A stretch of DNA of 64,000 nt from Bryoerythrophyllum caledonicum (lineage: Eukaryota; Streptophyta; Bryopsida; Pottiales; Pottiaceae), in NCBI GenBank assembly GCA_963971425.1, contig OZ020524.1, positions 11,039,845-11,103,844 on the forward strand, in the 5' to 3' direction. Made by a program: the position numbers and the translations under genes. Positions 42,437 to 53,828 of this stretch are shown here, one piece after another. How positions within the stretch are numbered: the stretch's first letter is position 1; each line of letters opens with the position of its first letter. Below the pieces are notes generated by a model that was not told the DNA's origin, did not search any database, and saw only the letters and a list, made by a program, of their open reading frames with translations.

Positions 42437-45400
42437 ATGTCTAACTCAGATTGGTGGGAGAGTGACTCGGAAGACCTTGCCATGGTTGCAGCTCAGTGCC
42501 CCGATTTTGTACATGTGAATTACACGGATGTAGATGATCCATCCCAAGAGTCTACTGGAAGATCGGAGGTTCTGTGGTCAGGAATGTCCATGAACCTTAT
42601 GAGGCCAGGTTCAGGCGAAATTGGAGAAGCGTCCATTGTTGAGGTTCACCCCATGGGTCAATGGCTTGGAGTTGACATACCAGTCGGATCCAGTGAGTTC
42701 GTATTACTTAGACCAACGGCCATATGCCCCGCGGCGGAAGAATTACCACTCATTCCTTTGCAACGCGGATACGATTCACTTGTTTACACACTTCGGCGGA
42801 CCGTTTTATGGAGAAGGGCGGATGTCATGATTCCAACCGGAGATCTCCGGTCTGATGAGTCTCCATTTGTATCACGAGAGCGATGGGTTGGACTTGAAGT
42901 GCAGCGGTTGGACGGAGATGGGTTGGTGCACTGCTCTAGGAGAATCATGGCCGCTTTCCCAGCAGATCATTTCCGAAGTGGATGTTTGGGAGAAGATAAT
43001 ATTGGTGTAACTGTCCTTGATGATTTTGTAGGAGACACGGAGAGAATTATGAGTCATGAATCGTGGCCCATTCTTGAATGTTGTTTTCCTTCCGGTCAGT
43101 CTATGAAAAGCACAATTGATCATTTCGCATCCCTACCTTTACAACCTGATTCTGGTGCTCATTTGGGGGGTCGTGCGAAGGAGCCATACCGCTTCATTTC
43201 CCGACAGTAGGACCTTAACAAGAAGGAATCCTTGTACACCAAGAGGACTACGGACGACAAAATTCGCAAAGTCAGCTCGGAAAGGTGCTGTCCCAAACGA
43301 TGCTGCCAGTATTTTCCACAATCCCAGACTCTTTCTGTTAGACAGAAATTCTATGACAAATCCTTTGAGGAGAGAAAGGAGTATGCGATCTCGGTAGGCG
43401 GTCAGTTCCACTCCATTGATGGGGATCGGAAGAGAAAGTACGTCACGCTCTTCGGAACGGAGATCTGCTCCGTTGCATGGTACACAATCTCTGGAATTCG
43501 GAAGTCCACGTTTCACACGTACATCGGTCATTTCAGTAGAGGAGTCATTAATGCAACTCACGGTAATAAGGGCATCAAGCGCCCATGGCTTGCCACTATA
43601 CAGGCGATGGGCTCAATGACGTCCATTATTAATGACAACGCGGATCAAATGCCTCACCAAATGCGGAGTGTCGGGAATGGTCGGATTGACACTCTCAAGT
43701 ATCTTCCTGCGGGAAACAACTGGAAGCAAATTCGAGCCAGCGTCAATGATGTACGTTATCAGTCCTCGCATATTGCAATGGATTTGTACTCTCCTTCCTC
43801 CGTCGACTGAAGTCCAAGTATCTGAACCGGAGATCTCCGGCTGGGTCATCGTTGACATGCATTGACCTTCAATTGATTAACTCTATACTTCGCACCGTCT
43901 GTTGGATTGTACTTCTGAATTTCTCCTCTCGCTAGGTTAATTTTTCATTTTGCAGACTAACGACTCCTACGGTCTCCTTCCTATAAGTCAGTCCACAGCT
44001 AGTAGGGTAAGGAAGGAATTCTTCGGGAATGTTGCTATTAAGCCATCTGGAAGCACCTTCACAAAATGCAGTACTTGCGATGAGTTCAATCAGTTCTTAC
44101 TGACAACTCCAAAGGGAACGCCCGCATACGAGCTATTCTATACCAACAAGCAAGCTCACTTGAATCACCAACAATCATGCCGGAAGCTTTACGCGACATG
44201 GAGAGAGGAGTCGAAGGCGAAGCCGCTGACCTTTCTTTGTGTCATTCACGACAAGATGGACACTGCGAAGACGGCCCTTCCACACATGTGGAGGACTACT
44301 AAGGCGACATCTGGTCTCGGACAGCTTCCCATGAATGTCACCGGAATGGTGGCACACGGTCATGTCGACGGAGCGTATGCTCACTATGCTCCTGCTTTAT
44401 GGCCTGGAGATTCGAATGCCACCATATCCTCTCTGGCAAAACTTTTTAGGCGGCTTGAGGGAGCACCATTACATGAGACGCACGCGCTCTTCGAGCACCC
44501 TCCTCCAAACTCGATGTTCGCGGCGCTCATGAGGGGAAAGAGCAGGTGTGTCGACGCTTTAGAGCCCGTGGAGCCCAATGCTTTTAAGGGACCGAAACCG
44601 TTGCCACCGAAATTGTTTCTACAGCTCGACAACTCAGCGAAGGACAACAAGAACCAGTACTTGATGGCATTCTTATCACTGCTAACAGCTCGATGTGTTT
44701 TCAAGGAGATACAGGTTGGTTTCCTGGTGGTTGAACATATGCATGAAGATATTGATGCTTAGTTTAGTCATTTATCGAAAGAACTCAAGAAAAGCAATAC
44801 ATATATTCTATCGGATCTAATGAAGGCATTCATGAAGTCACAGAAACTAGCCTTCATGCCGGAAGTTATCCAAGAGGTGGCCGACTTTAAATCTTACGTC
44901 GATGGCTATTTATGCAGTGGGGCGGCACGTCTGGTGGGACTAAGTGATATGCATCTTTTCAAGTTCTACGTTGACAATGATGGTGTTCCGGTCATGAAGT
45001 TCAAGAAATCTGCCGTTGACCCAGAGTGGTTACCCATGAACAGAGAGCCAATAAAACTCTGGAAGGTAGATGACAGCGGACGTCCCATGCTTCCAACAGG
45101 CTCTCCCAAGCCCGTCCCTTTCAAGCCCATATGGGGTAATGAAGAGCAGAACCCGGTCGGAAACCAAGATGTTGCCAGAGACAAGGCTAGAAAAGCGACG
45201 GAGAACAAAAACTTCATAAAGACGGGGCTTCGAAAGTACGTGGACTACTGGGCGTCCGGAATGTCAAAGTGCGCAGGGTACGCAGACTCCATCCGCCCAT
45301 ACTTGCAGTACTAGAAGGACGTCATCGACGAGCTTGACAAGCCACTTCCACAGACGCCCTCCGAGCTCGAAGAGGGATTCTGGCCTGCCCATGATTGGAG

Positions 45401-45893
45401 AGGTCCTCATGAGGGAGGTGAAAATCCGCTAGGATCGCTTCCACAACCATTGGATGTCACTCCCGAAGATGAGGTTCTCGAGCCTTACTGTGGACCTGCC
45501 AATGAAGTCCCAAAGTCCACATTTAATCCTTGGCGTGATATTCGTCTCGGGTCCTGGATTTTAGTTAGACCTAGTGATCCAGACATCTATCCTGTCTGGC
45601 AGGGTAGAGCAGTTTCGGACGTCGTCAGGGATGAGGGTAATGTCAACCACGGAAAATTCCTCGTTAAATATTGGGAGCCTGATAACAAGCAGAAGAATCT
45701 AAAGCGAAAGTACCAGGACTGTTGGGAAGCCACTTGGGTTCCGGACCAAGAGAAGCCTATATGGTGTCATGTCAATTCTGTGTTGTTTGCGACTTGGTCA
45801 AGCAAAGTTAACCAACTTACGAGATCCATTCCACGTAAAATGAAGGAAGCAGCGCTTGTAAACTTAGAGAAAGCGAATGCCGGTGATCCCTGA
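42437..45893 (+). pseudogene. DUF7869-like transposase-like pseudogene of element B
   Basis: It starts MSNSDWWESDSEDLA and follows the A gene domain by domain: VLWSGMSMNLMRPGSGEIGE, CCPKRCCQYF, GIRKSTFHTYI (HTH-like), FTKCSTCDEF, HDKMDTAKTALP, GMVAHGHVDGAYAHY, LQLDNSAKDNKNQY, EHMHEDIDA and PVWQGRAVSD. In-frame stops are TAG at 43208, 44759 and 45312. At 44759 A has leucine and at 45312 tryptophan. An intron absent from A (43751-43955, GTACGT...TTTTGCAG) carries a perfect B palindrome at 43827-43840. Another perfect copy lies in the coding exon (42837-42850). The acidic triad residues are all kept. Confidence 0.72.
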
Positions 45894-46844
45894 TACGGTG
45901 ATCAGTCTTAATATCTAAAATTCTGTTGTGTGAAATTCTGTTTCTGAAAAATCTCGTAGAGTCTCTACGTCCTCACGGAGGAGCACCGAAGATCTCCGAC
46001 TGTGAAGACGATTATTATCTGGTCCCCAGTTCCACATCCCTCCGTTCAGATCTCGCCAGTTTTCGTGAAGAGAACCGGATTTGAGCTCTTCCATTCACTG
46101 TAATTAGGATATATTGAGTAGTGACACAATTATTATTGACTGGTTTATGCCACCGGAATATTTTCAGACCTGCATGTCTCTTAGAAAGTTTACCGGAGAT
46201 CTCCGGGTATGCAAGACAAATTTCGTGGTCGGACGGATGTTCATGTATTGCCATGTTCAAGTCGGTGAGATCTAGCTGGAGATCTCCGGATACGAGATTC
46301 ACATCCACCATTCTTAACAATGGGGTCCACATTTCCCAATTTTGAGCTTACCTAGGTGTTCTGAATAGTATTGTATTTTATGTGGAGATCTTCGCTGACT
46401 ACGATACTGCAATTTCTCTGACGATGGAACTTGTTTCTAAATTACAGAGACCTTTTGGGCATTCTCCTGGCTTGTTCCTTCTTTGATTTATGACATGCCA
46501 CTGCTAAAATGAAAATGGGCGGTCAATTTCACAGTTCATATCAGTCATCCCAGTTCCTTCTTATGATTGAAGTGATGCTCATGGTTGGCGGCGGAGATTG
46601 TACTTCTCACATCTCATTACGACAGGTCGTTTGACGCGTGGCCTACCATGTTGTTCGTTCATGAATTTGGCATCTACCATTAAGTCCATCAGTCTCGGTG
46701 TTATGGCGACTTAAATCAATGTACCTTCACTCGAGAAGTGTAATTAGTGGGTGGGTGGGGAGGATAGTATAAGAGAGGGTTCAGGACTGCATCAATCTAT
46801 ATGTTTTGTCTTTCAGCCGTAAGTCTTGTTAGTCCATAGCCACG
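45894..46844. promoter_or_regulatory. intergenic region of element B with three palindromes
   Basis: CCGGAGATCTCCGG lies at 46193-46206. One-base variants lie at 46276-46289 (CTGGAGATCTCCGG) and about 45986 (CCGAAGATCTCCGA). A TATA-like AGTATAAGAGAG at 46768 lies about 80 bp before the next ORF, so this may be its promoter. Confidence 0.5.
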
Positions 46845-47297
46845 GTGGAGAGAGAGAAGATGGCTTTCGGAAGTAGAAAGAGGGAGAGGGAAGTCTCTGA
46901 TTCGGTAGACAGGAGAGTTTCACGAAGGATGGTGAGCGAGGCTCAGGGTTCGGAGAAGGGAAGAGTGTTTTTCTTACAAGTCGGGTACAGGAGGGCGATA
47001 TGTTCCGATCGGCGTCTTCTGGACGAATTGGAGGATGACGCTGAGAGCAAGTATATTCAAGAGGAGGACGACGGCATCGACTGTGATGCAGAGGAAGAGA
47101 AGCAGATCGACTCCGATGTGGAAGATACCCTTAATGGAGGTGCTTCGGTTGAAGAAGAGGAGGAAGACCACCCGTGGTATGAAGACGAGGAGGAATCTTC
47201 TTCGGAGGGCGGCTGCAGCCCATTTCAAACTGGGTGTGACATAGGGTCTGATGTCGACTCGGACATGTACGCACCGGCTCACTGGAAGGATCTTTAG
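46845..47297 (+). CDS. small acidic protein of element B, about 150 aa
   Basis: One intact frame; the start is 46845 (MEREKMAFGSRKRERE) or 46860. The N-terminus is basic (RKRERE, RRVSRRM). The rest is strongly acidic (ESKYIQEEDDGIDCDAEEEK, VEEEEEDHPWYEDEEESSSE). A TATA-like box is about 80 bp upstream. Such composition suits a nuclear or chromatin-associated protein, but no family is recognised. It is the only undamaged larger frame of element B. Confidence 0.5.
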   Translation: MEREKMAFGSRKREREVSDSVDRRVSRRMVSEAQGSEKGRVFFLQVGYRRAICSDRRLLDELEDDAESKYIQEEDDGIDCDAEEEKQIDSDVEDTLNGGASVEEEEEDHPWYEDEEESSSEGGCSPFQTGCDIGSDVDSDMYAPAHWKDL

Positions 47298-47830
47298 AGC
47301 TCTTCAGAGAGTTAGTGCAAGGATAGAATTTGTTGTTTGATCCAGGAATTTTCCTGAGACCAGTCACTGCTTTTTCCTACATTTGGTCTTGTATCAGACG
47401 CTTTTGTAAAGAGACTTCATTCCAGAGTAGCATTGTCGTTTTTGAATAGCTAAGCAATTATTTTTTTAGTACTTTGCTTTCAACAGGATATCTCCGGATG
47501 GTTGAACGCCATTCCTTACATGTCAATGCTTCAAGCTCTGAAATGCACTGTACTCATCTTCTATACGATATTACCACAGAAATGTACAGTACACCATATT
47601 ACATGGTATGTTTTATAAACGTGTTAGCTTGAAAATTGTTATCATTTTTTTGATCACGACGAACGAAATTTCACGCTTGCTTTATCACTATATTTGATTC
47701 GTATTGTATCACTGAAACCATCCGGAGATATCCGGTTGAATGATTGAAATAAATTAAGTTAATTAACTGGGTATCCCTTTCAAATTCTTTGGTGCGACTA
47801 TTTTATGAGGCTAAAATCCTTCTTCCTTAT
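47298..47830. other. element B right end region
   Basis: No gene. GGATATCTCCGGATGG at 47488 and CCGGAGATATCCGG at 47722-47735 are terminal variants of the B motif, the second inverted relative to 9616. TTTTATGAGGC at 47801-47811 is the inverse of GCCTCATAAAA at 9296. The 9-bp direct repeat TTCTGGACT starts at 47831. Confidence 0.6.
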
Positions 47831-47839
47831 TTCTGGACT

Positions 47840-50050
47840 TTGCAAAGTCCAAAAATAGTTAAATACAACATTAGATCATATGAGTACACGTACATAGCTC
47901 ATACACAAACTTCCAAGTCAACCTGGATCCAGAAAATCAACACCACAACTCTGGAGCAAGGAGATCAACACACGCTGCCACCAACGCCTAAGACGCCCAT
48001 CCTTGACCTACGCACTTCCCTCAACCCTCTCTATCATTTTTGCATAGTTTTGTTGTCCCTTCTTGTTGTTTTTATTTATTTTCCCACTAGACATTCCACG
48101 ATATGCACACAGCTACACATGAGAGTCACAACTAGATCAGTACCACATAACACTCACAAATCCCATAGATCTGATAGCACACAAACTAACCAATATCACC
48201 AAAAAAATCGATCCAAAAACAAGATAGATAGACAACACCAGTACTATCACAATCTTAAACACCATATTAGTAAAGTCAGATCCACAAAAACCACGCGGAA
48301 GCGCTGCCAAAAAATTCACAATCACCAAAAAACACAACACGATAATACTCACTGCACTTTTTCTCTCACCATCATATGCAATAGTTGTGTGTTAGAAACA
48401 GTTAGAAAACAGTCAGACATGGAGCAACAATGACCACACAGGGGGAGACCAAGACCAGAAGACAAACACTCTAGCAACCAAAAGACTGCACAAAACGAGG
48501 ACTCCTACGACAACTCAACAACCCGCCAAGAATCGTAAAAAAAGTGGAACAGTAGAGAGCATGCAAGAAAACAGGATCGCTGCGACGACCTAACAAGCAA
48601 ACGAGTATCAACAGAGACAAGGAACAACACCAAACAAACTCACATGACTTGCAGCAGAAAAGACATCAAGTTCGGCATTAAGTACGACCCGGCAACAAAC
48701 CACAAGCAACAAAAACGAGATCAAGCACGACTCGGCTTACAAGCCAAGAAATCACCAAGCACTGTATATAGGTCATACCCCTCCAACCTCGTTACAAAAT
48801 TTCCTTGGTACTCTCCTTGCTTCTTCCTATGGTACACGCAGTATATATACATGTAAACTAAATCGAATATATAATCATGAACTAGCACTGAGAGTTCTTA
48901 AAAAACACAAGGAACGTAGTTATATACAAACTAACGATACTAGTAGACAACTTCTCCCTAGAACTGGAGTTGCATGTGCCCTGTGGAATAGATCCATTAT
49001 CCATGCAGGTCAGGTAGAAGAAGGTCAGCACCTGCGCATAGATCTTCCCAACGCCATAACACCAGCGGAATGCACTTCAACAAGAGTAGAAGTCCTACCA
49101 TACAACATATCACGAGTCAGCAAAAAGAGAAGACCCGGCGATACAACCAGGAAAAGAAAAATCAAGACTGAGGCAACCAACAGCTACGCACCTTCCACAA
49201 ATCGGGAGGTCCAAACGAAGGACAATCAAGAGCGAGACAGTCTGCAACATATGATCACAATCCTGCAAGCCCGAAATCAAGCCTCCTGATTCTGCAGAAC
49301 CTGCAAGCCCGAAATCAAGAGACAACACGGGCCTGTAAGTCCGAACCAAAGCACCAAGGTACATCAAAGCACCAGAAAAGAGACGCACCAAACCCATAAG
49401 AACCAGCACCAACAAATCACACTGCAAGATCAAGACCGAGCCCCCCGAGCCCAAGCACCTTAGAGCTGTGGCACCTGAAGGAAGAAAACCAGACACAAGA
49501 AATACCAAGAGACGAAGAGCCGACTACACAAGCAAGCTGCACTCACAAGGATCCAAGCTCAGCGATACAAGGCAGACCGGAGACGGAGACACAAGAAGTA
49601 CCAAGAATCGAAGAGCCGAATGCACAAGTATGCTGCATATACGGGGGCCCAAGCTCAACGTCACAGGGAAGACTGAAGGTGGAAACACAAGAAGTATCAA
49701 GAGACAAAGAGCCGACTGCACAGGTTAGCTGCACTCACGAGGACCTAAGCACAACGACACAGGGAAGATTGAAGGCGGAGAGCCTATCGACCCTCATGAA
49801 CGGACGCTCCCCCAACCCCCAGCGACCCACCACTTCGCACTTGCGACCTACCTATCCTCGCCAGCGACCTGCCTCTTCCTACCAGCGACCTGCTACTCCT
49901 CGACAACAACCTCTAGAACCCCCCCAGCGACCTTCCACCTTCCCCATACTACCAATCTATCTTAGCCATTGACCCTGCAAGCTCCAGCAAGCCTTCAACG
50001 ACCTACCTAAGGTAAGTTACTACACCTCTCCTCTAACTAACTATTGCATA
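47840..50050 (+). other. LINE copy 2 leader
   Basis: AC-rich, with a C/T-rich end containing GCGACC repeats just before ORF1, as in copy 1. Open frames here (for example 47789-48433) are low complexity. GGACTTTGCAAAGTCC at 47835 is a 16-bp perfect palindrome at the junction with B. Confidence 0.55.
49490..49780. repeat. 95-97 bp tandem repeat, three units
   Basis: (G/C)A(G/A)ACACAAGAA(A/G)TA(C/T)CAAGA starts at 49490, 49587 and 49682. Units share AAGAGCCGA(C/A)T, AGCTGCACTCAC and AAGCTCA(G/A)CG. Confidence 0.85.
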
Positions 50051-52925
50051 GTGGTAGTAGTAGTGAAGTGGGGAGGGGCAGGCATAGACACACGAAGTGC
50101 TAAGAAAGCCCTCAGCTACGTAGACCACATGGAGATCAAGTCCCCAAGCGAAAGTCTCAAGCGGCTCCAAGGGAAACAAGTGGAGAAACAACGACATGAG
50201 GAAGCATCCGCCAACAAAAAACAAAAGCCCATTCGTGAAGAAAACAAAGGGAAAGAAGGTATGACAATCATCACCATCCCTGACACTAGTTGCTTTAAGT
50301 TTTGGCTAGGTTTTCAAGTAATGGAGGACCTAGCGGTGGAGGAGGGTTTGGACGAACTCCTCATCGAGGAAACAATTGAAGATATGGTGACAAGAGGCCT
50401 CAAAGAAAGTGAAGCCCGTGAAGTCAAGCAAGCAAGGATTGCCTTCCCATGCATCCCACAAATCCACTATCCACAATCGCGAGGGGCTGGAGGACTAGGA
50501 GGACAACACTACAACCTTACGCAAGTGCCCACCAACATCCCCGTGGACGAAGGTACGGGTTAAGCTCTTGATTTTCAAGTAGCTATTCATTTTGAATCAC
50601 CTACTAACCCCATTTTTCATGATGAAGTTATAAAGATGGTTACTAACCGCCTCAAAGACATGGACATCCTTCTCGGTGTCCTGATGGAAATTCTTCCATC
50701 ATGTACATACAAGTATTAGTCTTTATATGTGTGGATTTTAATAAGTAAGGAGTTGGGGTAAAAATGGTTGGTCGTGGTAAGAACCACGGTTTGAGGATTT
50801 GGGCAGGTGTTAGCATATAGGTGCTGCACCGTTCTTGTCACTGCTCAGGAGGGTAGGTAGCGGGTTGACTGGTATTTTTCCTGCCTCACTAGCGAGCCAA
50901 GCCGTGGGCCGCCGAACCACTCGACGGGCTCGATTGGGTTCGAATCCGGACCGGCGGCAGCCACTGACCACGACATTTCCAGCCAACCAAGTCCACGACT
51001 TGGCAATCAGGTTGTGCGAATCAACACCTTTATACGTCCGTACCATCAGCTATCTTACGATAAGTTTTATTTTTATTTTTATTTAGTTATTTTTTTATTT
51101 TACTTATCTTGTTGGTCGGAAGGTCTAAGTTTTTAGTCTTCCAATAAATAAAAGACTAGGGGATTTTATGTGGTTGAAAGTGGAAAGGATAAGAAAGTAA
51201 TAAAGTACCTTGTGGGATACTTTGGGTAGGGTGACATGGGCTGGAGTGCCCACGTCCACTTGAGGTGGAAAAGTTGGAAAAGAGATTCCTTAGTAAGTAA
51301 GTGAGTGAGTGTGTGTGTGCGGGTGAGAGAGCAATGGTTTGGAGCAGAACTTTGACTGTGTGTAACTCGTTGAGCTTGAATGCTATGGAATTGAAAATTT
51401 GTGATCTTGTTCCTTGTTTCAAGAGCTTTCCATATTCGTTTTAAATTTTGAATTCGGAGTTGTAGAGAAAAAGATATTGAGGTTTTAATTCTATGAAAAC
51501 CCGAGGCCATCCATTGAGGGGCAGAGGTTTCTGGTCACCGTGGGTTTGAATTTTAGGAGCCAATCTTTCGGACGGTTTCAGCTTGTGGTCTGGCCGTCCC
51601 GTTTTACCCGTCCGAGGCCGTGGTTTCTTATCACCCACCTTTACCCTTAACCCTTTAGAGCCACCACAGGATAGGCCAACGGGGAGGAGTTTGAAGACTG
51701 AAGACGGAAGACTTGAAGATTTAGAAGACCGGATGATTGAAGACCTAAAGATTTGAAGATACGATTGGGTTCCCGAGCAAACAATTTCCAGTCGTAGCCA
51801 GATTCCCTGCGAATTCTCAAGGCGCTCCCCTCTCTACACGACATCGGTAAGAAACTCATCGAACCAATTTCCATCCATTGTTTGAGTGTCAAAAATGGAG
51901 GTGGAAAAAAGGGTGTATGGTCTGGACTTATCAAATTGCATCTTACTAACCCGGCAATTGATGGCCTACACCTCCTCAAGGGGATTAGACCCTTCATTCT
52001 CAAAATTGATGGGTTGAACGTGGTGGGAAAGGTATGTAAAACCTACCATAGCATTGCACATCACTCTAGTCTATCAATTAAAATACAAAGCCCATCTTTG
52101 CATAACATTGATGCTAACCACCTCTTCAAAGAGGTCCTTGAAACTAGCTTTAAACGTGGGCATGATTTTGAAGTGACTAACATGGAGAAGGCTAAAGGTG
52201 ATGGATTTGCCTTCATTTTGACCACCACCCCGCAACAAGCCAAGAAAATCCAAGAGCTACAAGTAACCGCACGACAAGAAGTCTTTCAAACAAAGAAGCC
52301 CCTTGGAAGAACTCACATCACCAAGGAAATGAAGGCCAAGAAAGATGCCCTCACCTTAACACTCTCCCACCTTCCTATTCTAATGAATGTTATTGAGACC
52401 ACTAGTGCCATTTACATGATTATGGGTGATACTAACATTGGCTCTATTTGGTTTCACAAGGATAATGGAGTTTGCCACAACGGTAGTGCAAATGTGGTAT
52501 GCACTAACCCAATTGTTTATAGGGCATTTGTGGGGAAAACCATTTCCATAGGAGGCCACTTCGTGGAATTCGCTCCTCGTAGAAGGAGCATTGAAGGAAT
52601 CGAGCCTCCTACCCAAGCTCAACTCATAGAGTTTGGATTTGGAGATATCAACAAGGCCATCATCAACACGGTGGAGGCCTTCAAACTCAACACCCTGTCC
52701 CAAGCTATCACCAAGAAGGACCTAGTAGAAGCGTTTGAAGCAAACAACAAAGTATTGAGGCAAGAAGTCAAAGAACAAGTGGATGCGAAAGCCAAGGAAC
52801 TTCAAGAAATCAAAGACCAAATGTTGAAGATCCAAGAATGTGTTGGTACCACCTTTGCAATGTTGCAAAACATCACGGGGTCCAAACCACCAATCTTGAT
52901 TGAAGAGGACTCGTCAAAAATGTGA
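50051..52925 (+). pseudogene. LINE ORF1 (copy 2), RRM-like and coiled coil, split by an LTR
   Basis: Two blocks, 50051-50676 and 51848-52925, are homologous to ORF1 of copy 1 (FKFWLGFQVMEDLAVEEGL, EDMVTRGLKESEAREV; then KKGVWSGLIKLHL, TTTPQQAKKIQELQV, SIWFHKDNGVCHNGSANVVC, VEFAPRRRS). A TAA at 50561 interrupts the first block where copy 1 has TTG. The gap is exactly the solo LTR plus its 4-bp duplication; without them the frame is continuous (LLG then KKLIEPIS). The C-terminal helix (RQEVKEQVDAKAKELQEIKD) is coiled-coil-like. Confidence 0.78.
50677..51843 (+). mobile_element. solo LTR, 1,167 bp, inside LINE ORF1
   Basis: It starts TGTCCTGATGG and ends CTCTACACGACA (TGTC...GACA termini), and is flanked by TCGG at 50673-50676 and 51844-51847. 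It contains AATAAATAAA near 51143 and no coding region. Excision plus loss of one TCGG gives back the ORF1 frame seen in copy 1, which fixes both borders. GATGGAAATTCTTCCATC near the left end is a small hairpin. The orientation is assumed from the polyadenylation-like signal. A 4-bp duplication is shorter than the usual 5 bp. Confidence 0.82.
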
Positions 52926-53804
52926 AGAACAACCTCAAGGCCATTGGTTCTCCACACCACCCGTATTGTTTAAAATACGACCATAGTAGAATACACCTAG
53001 TCAACACCTCTACATACTACAAAACCATATCAATACTAATCAAAATATACTAATACAATACTACTAGTCCTCCGCAAAATACTACTAGTATTTTGTAGTA
53101 TTTACATAGTATTATCCACCATACATATATAGATATACACAATAGAATACATGGTAGAATACATAATAGTATACATAGTTATGTATTCCACAGCGTATAC
53201 AATACATACGATATACCCATATTGTACTAGAACAAAAAATAAATACAAATACTTTACCAAAAAATATGTATATAATACAAATACAAATACATATACATAT
53301 ACATATATTATACTGTACAAGAATATTGACCCTTATACAAATACGAACACGCGTACAAACACCAGTATAAATACTGAAATACATACTAATACAAATACCA
53401 AAACAAACAATAGTACAAATCCCAAAGCATATAATAACACCACACATAAAAAAGACTCAAATACCACCTTAAAAACCAACATAAAACCACATACAATTAT
53501 TCTTAAACATAACAGTCACATATACACATGTATAAAAACAACCACAATAAAATACAACCAAACATACACATATCCATACAACACTGAAACAAACACAACC
53601 ACGAAAAAAAACACATGGACACCAAATAAGCTAAAAACAAAAACAATTACACCTACTATAAAAATAATAAATACACCCACAACTCACACACAAAATACAA
53701 ACATACACCTACCCCCAAACCAACAAGACATTAATAACAAAACAAAGCCCTTAAAATACAATACCAAACATATATACCACAAACTCCTACTACTTCTAGG
53801 AGGA

Positions 53805-53828
53805 GACATTGAAACCAACCCGGGACCC
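53805..53828 (+). other. 2A-like ribosome-skipping motif DIETNPGP
   Basis: GGDIETNPGP is at residues 217-226 of the frame from 53151, preceded by KLLLLL. It fits the known DxExNPGP consensus, with the break expected between Gly (53823-53825) and Pro (53826-53828). It would release the T/N/Y-rich leader peptide from the endonuclease-RT protein beginning PMPNILK. Confidence 0.88.

Larger units (their letters stand above)
28719..47830 (+). mobile_element. element B, main segment (oriented opposite to A)
   Basis: Together with 9268-9833 this makes an element of about 16.7 kb once A and the CACTA insert are taken out. It has a leftward small gene (cut by A), the leftward large gene 29442-35156, a rightward DUF7869-like pseudogene 42437-45893, a rightward acidic protein gene and about 20 copies of CCGGAGATCTCCGG. 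The gene order is that of A reversed. Lesions in both large genes show it is older than A. It is bounded by the 9-bp direct repeat TTCTGGACT; terminal inverted repeats are weak at best. Confidence 0.65.

Noticed and set aside
31621-45314. Reassigned UAG codon
   Set aside because: TAG ends other frames normally (for example the A small gene at 28425), and B also has TAA and TGA lesions; decay is simpler.
50880-50960. GGTTCGAATCC near 50938 resembling a tRNA B box
   Set aside because: No acceptor stem, A box or cloverleaf could be folded around it; it lies inside the solo LTR.
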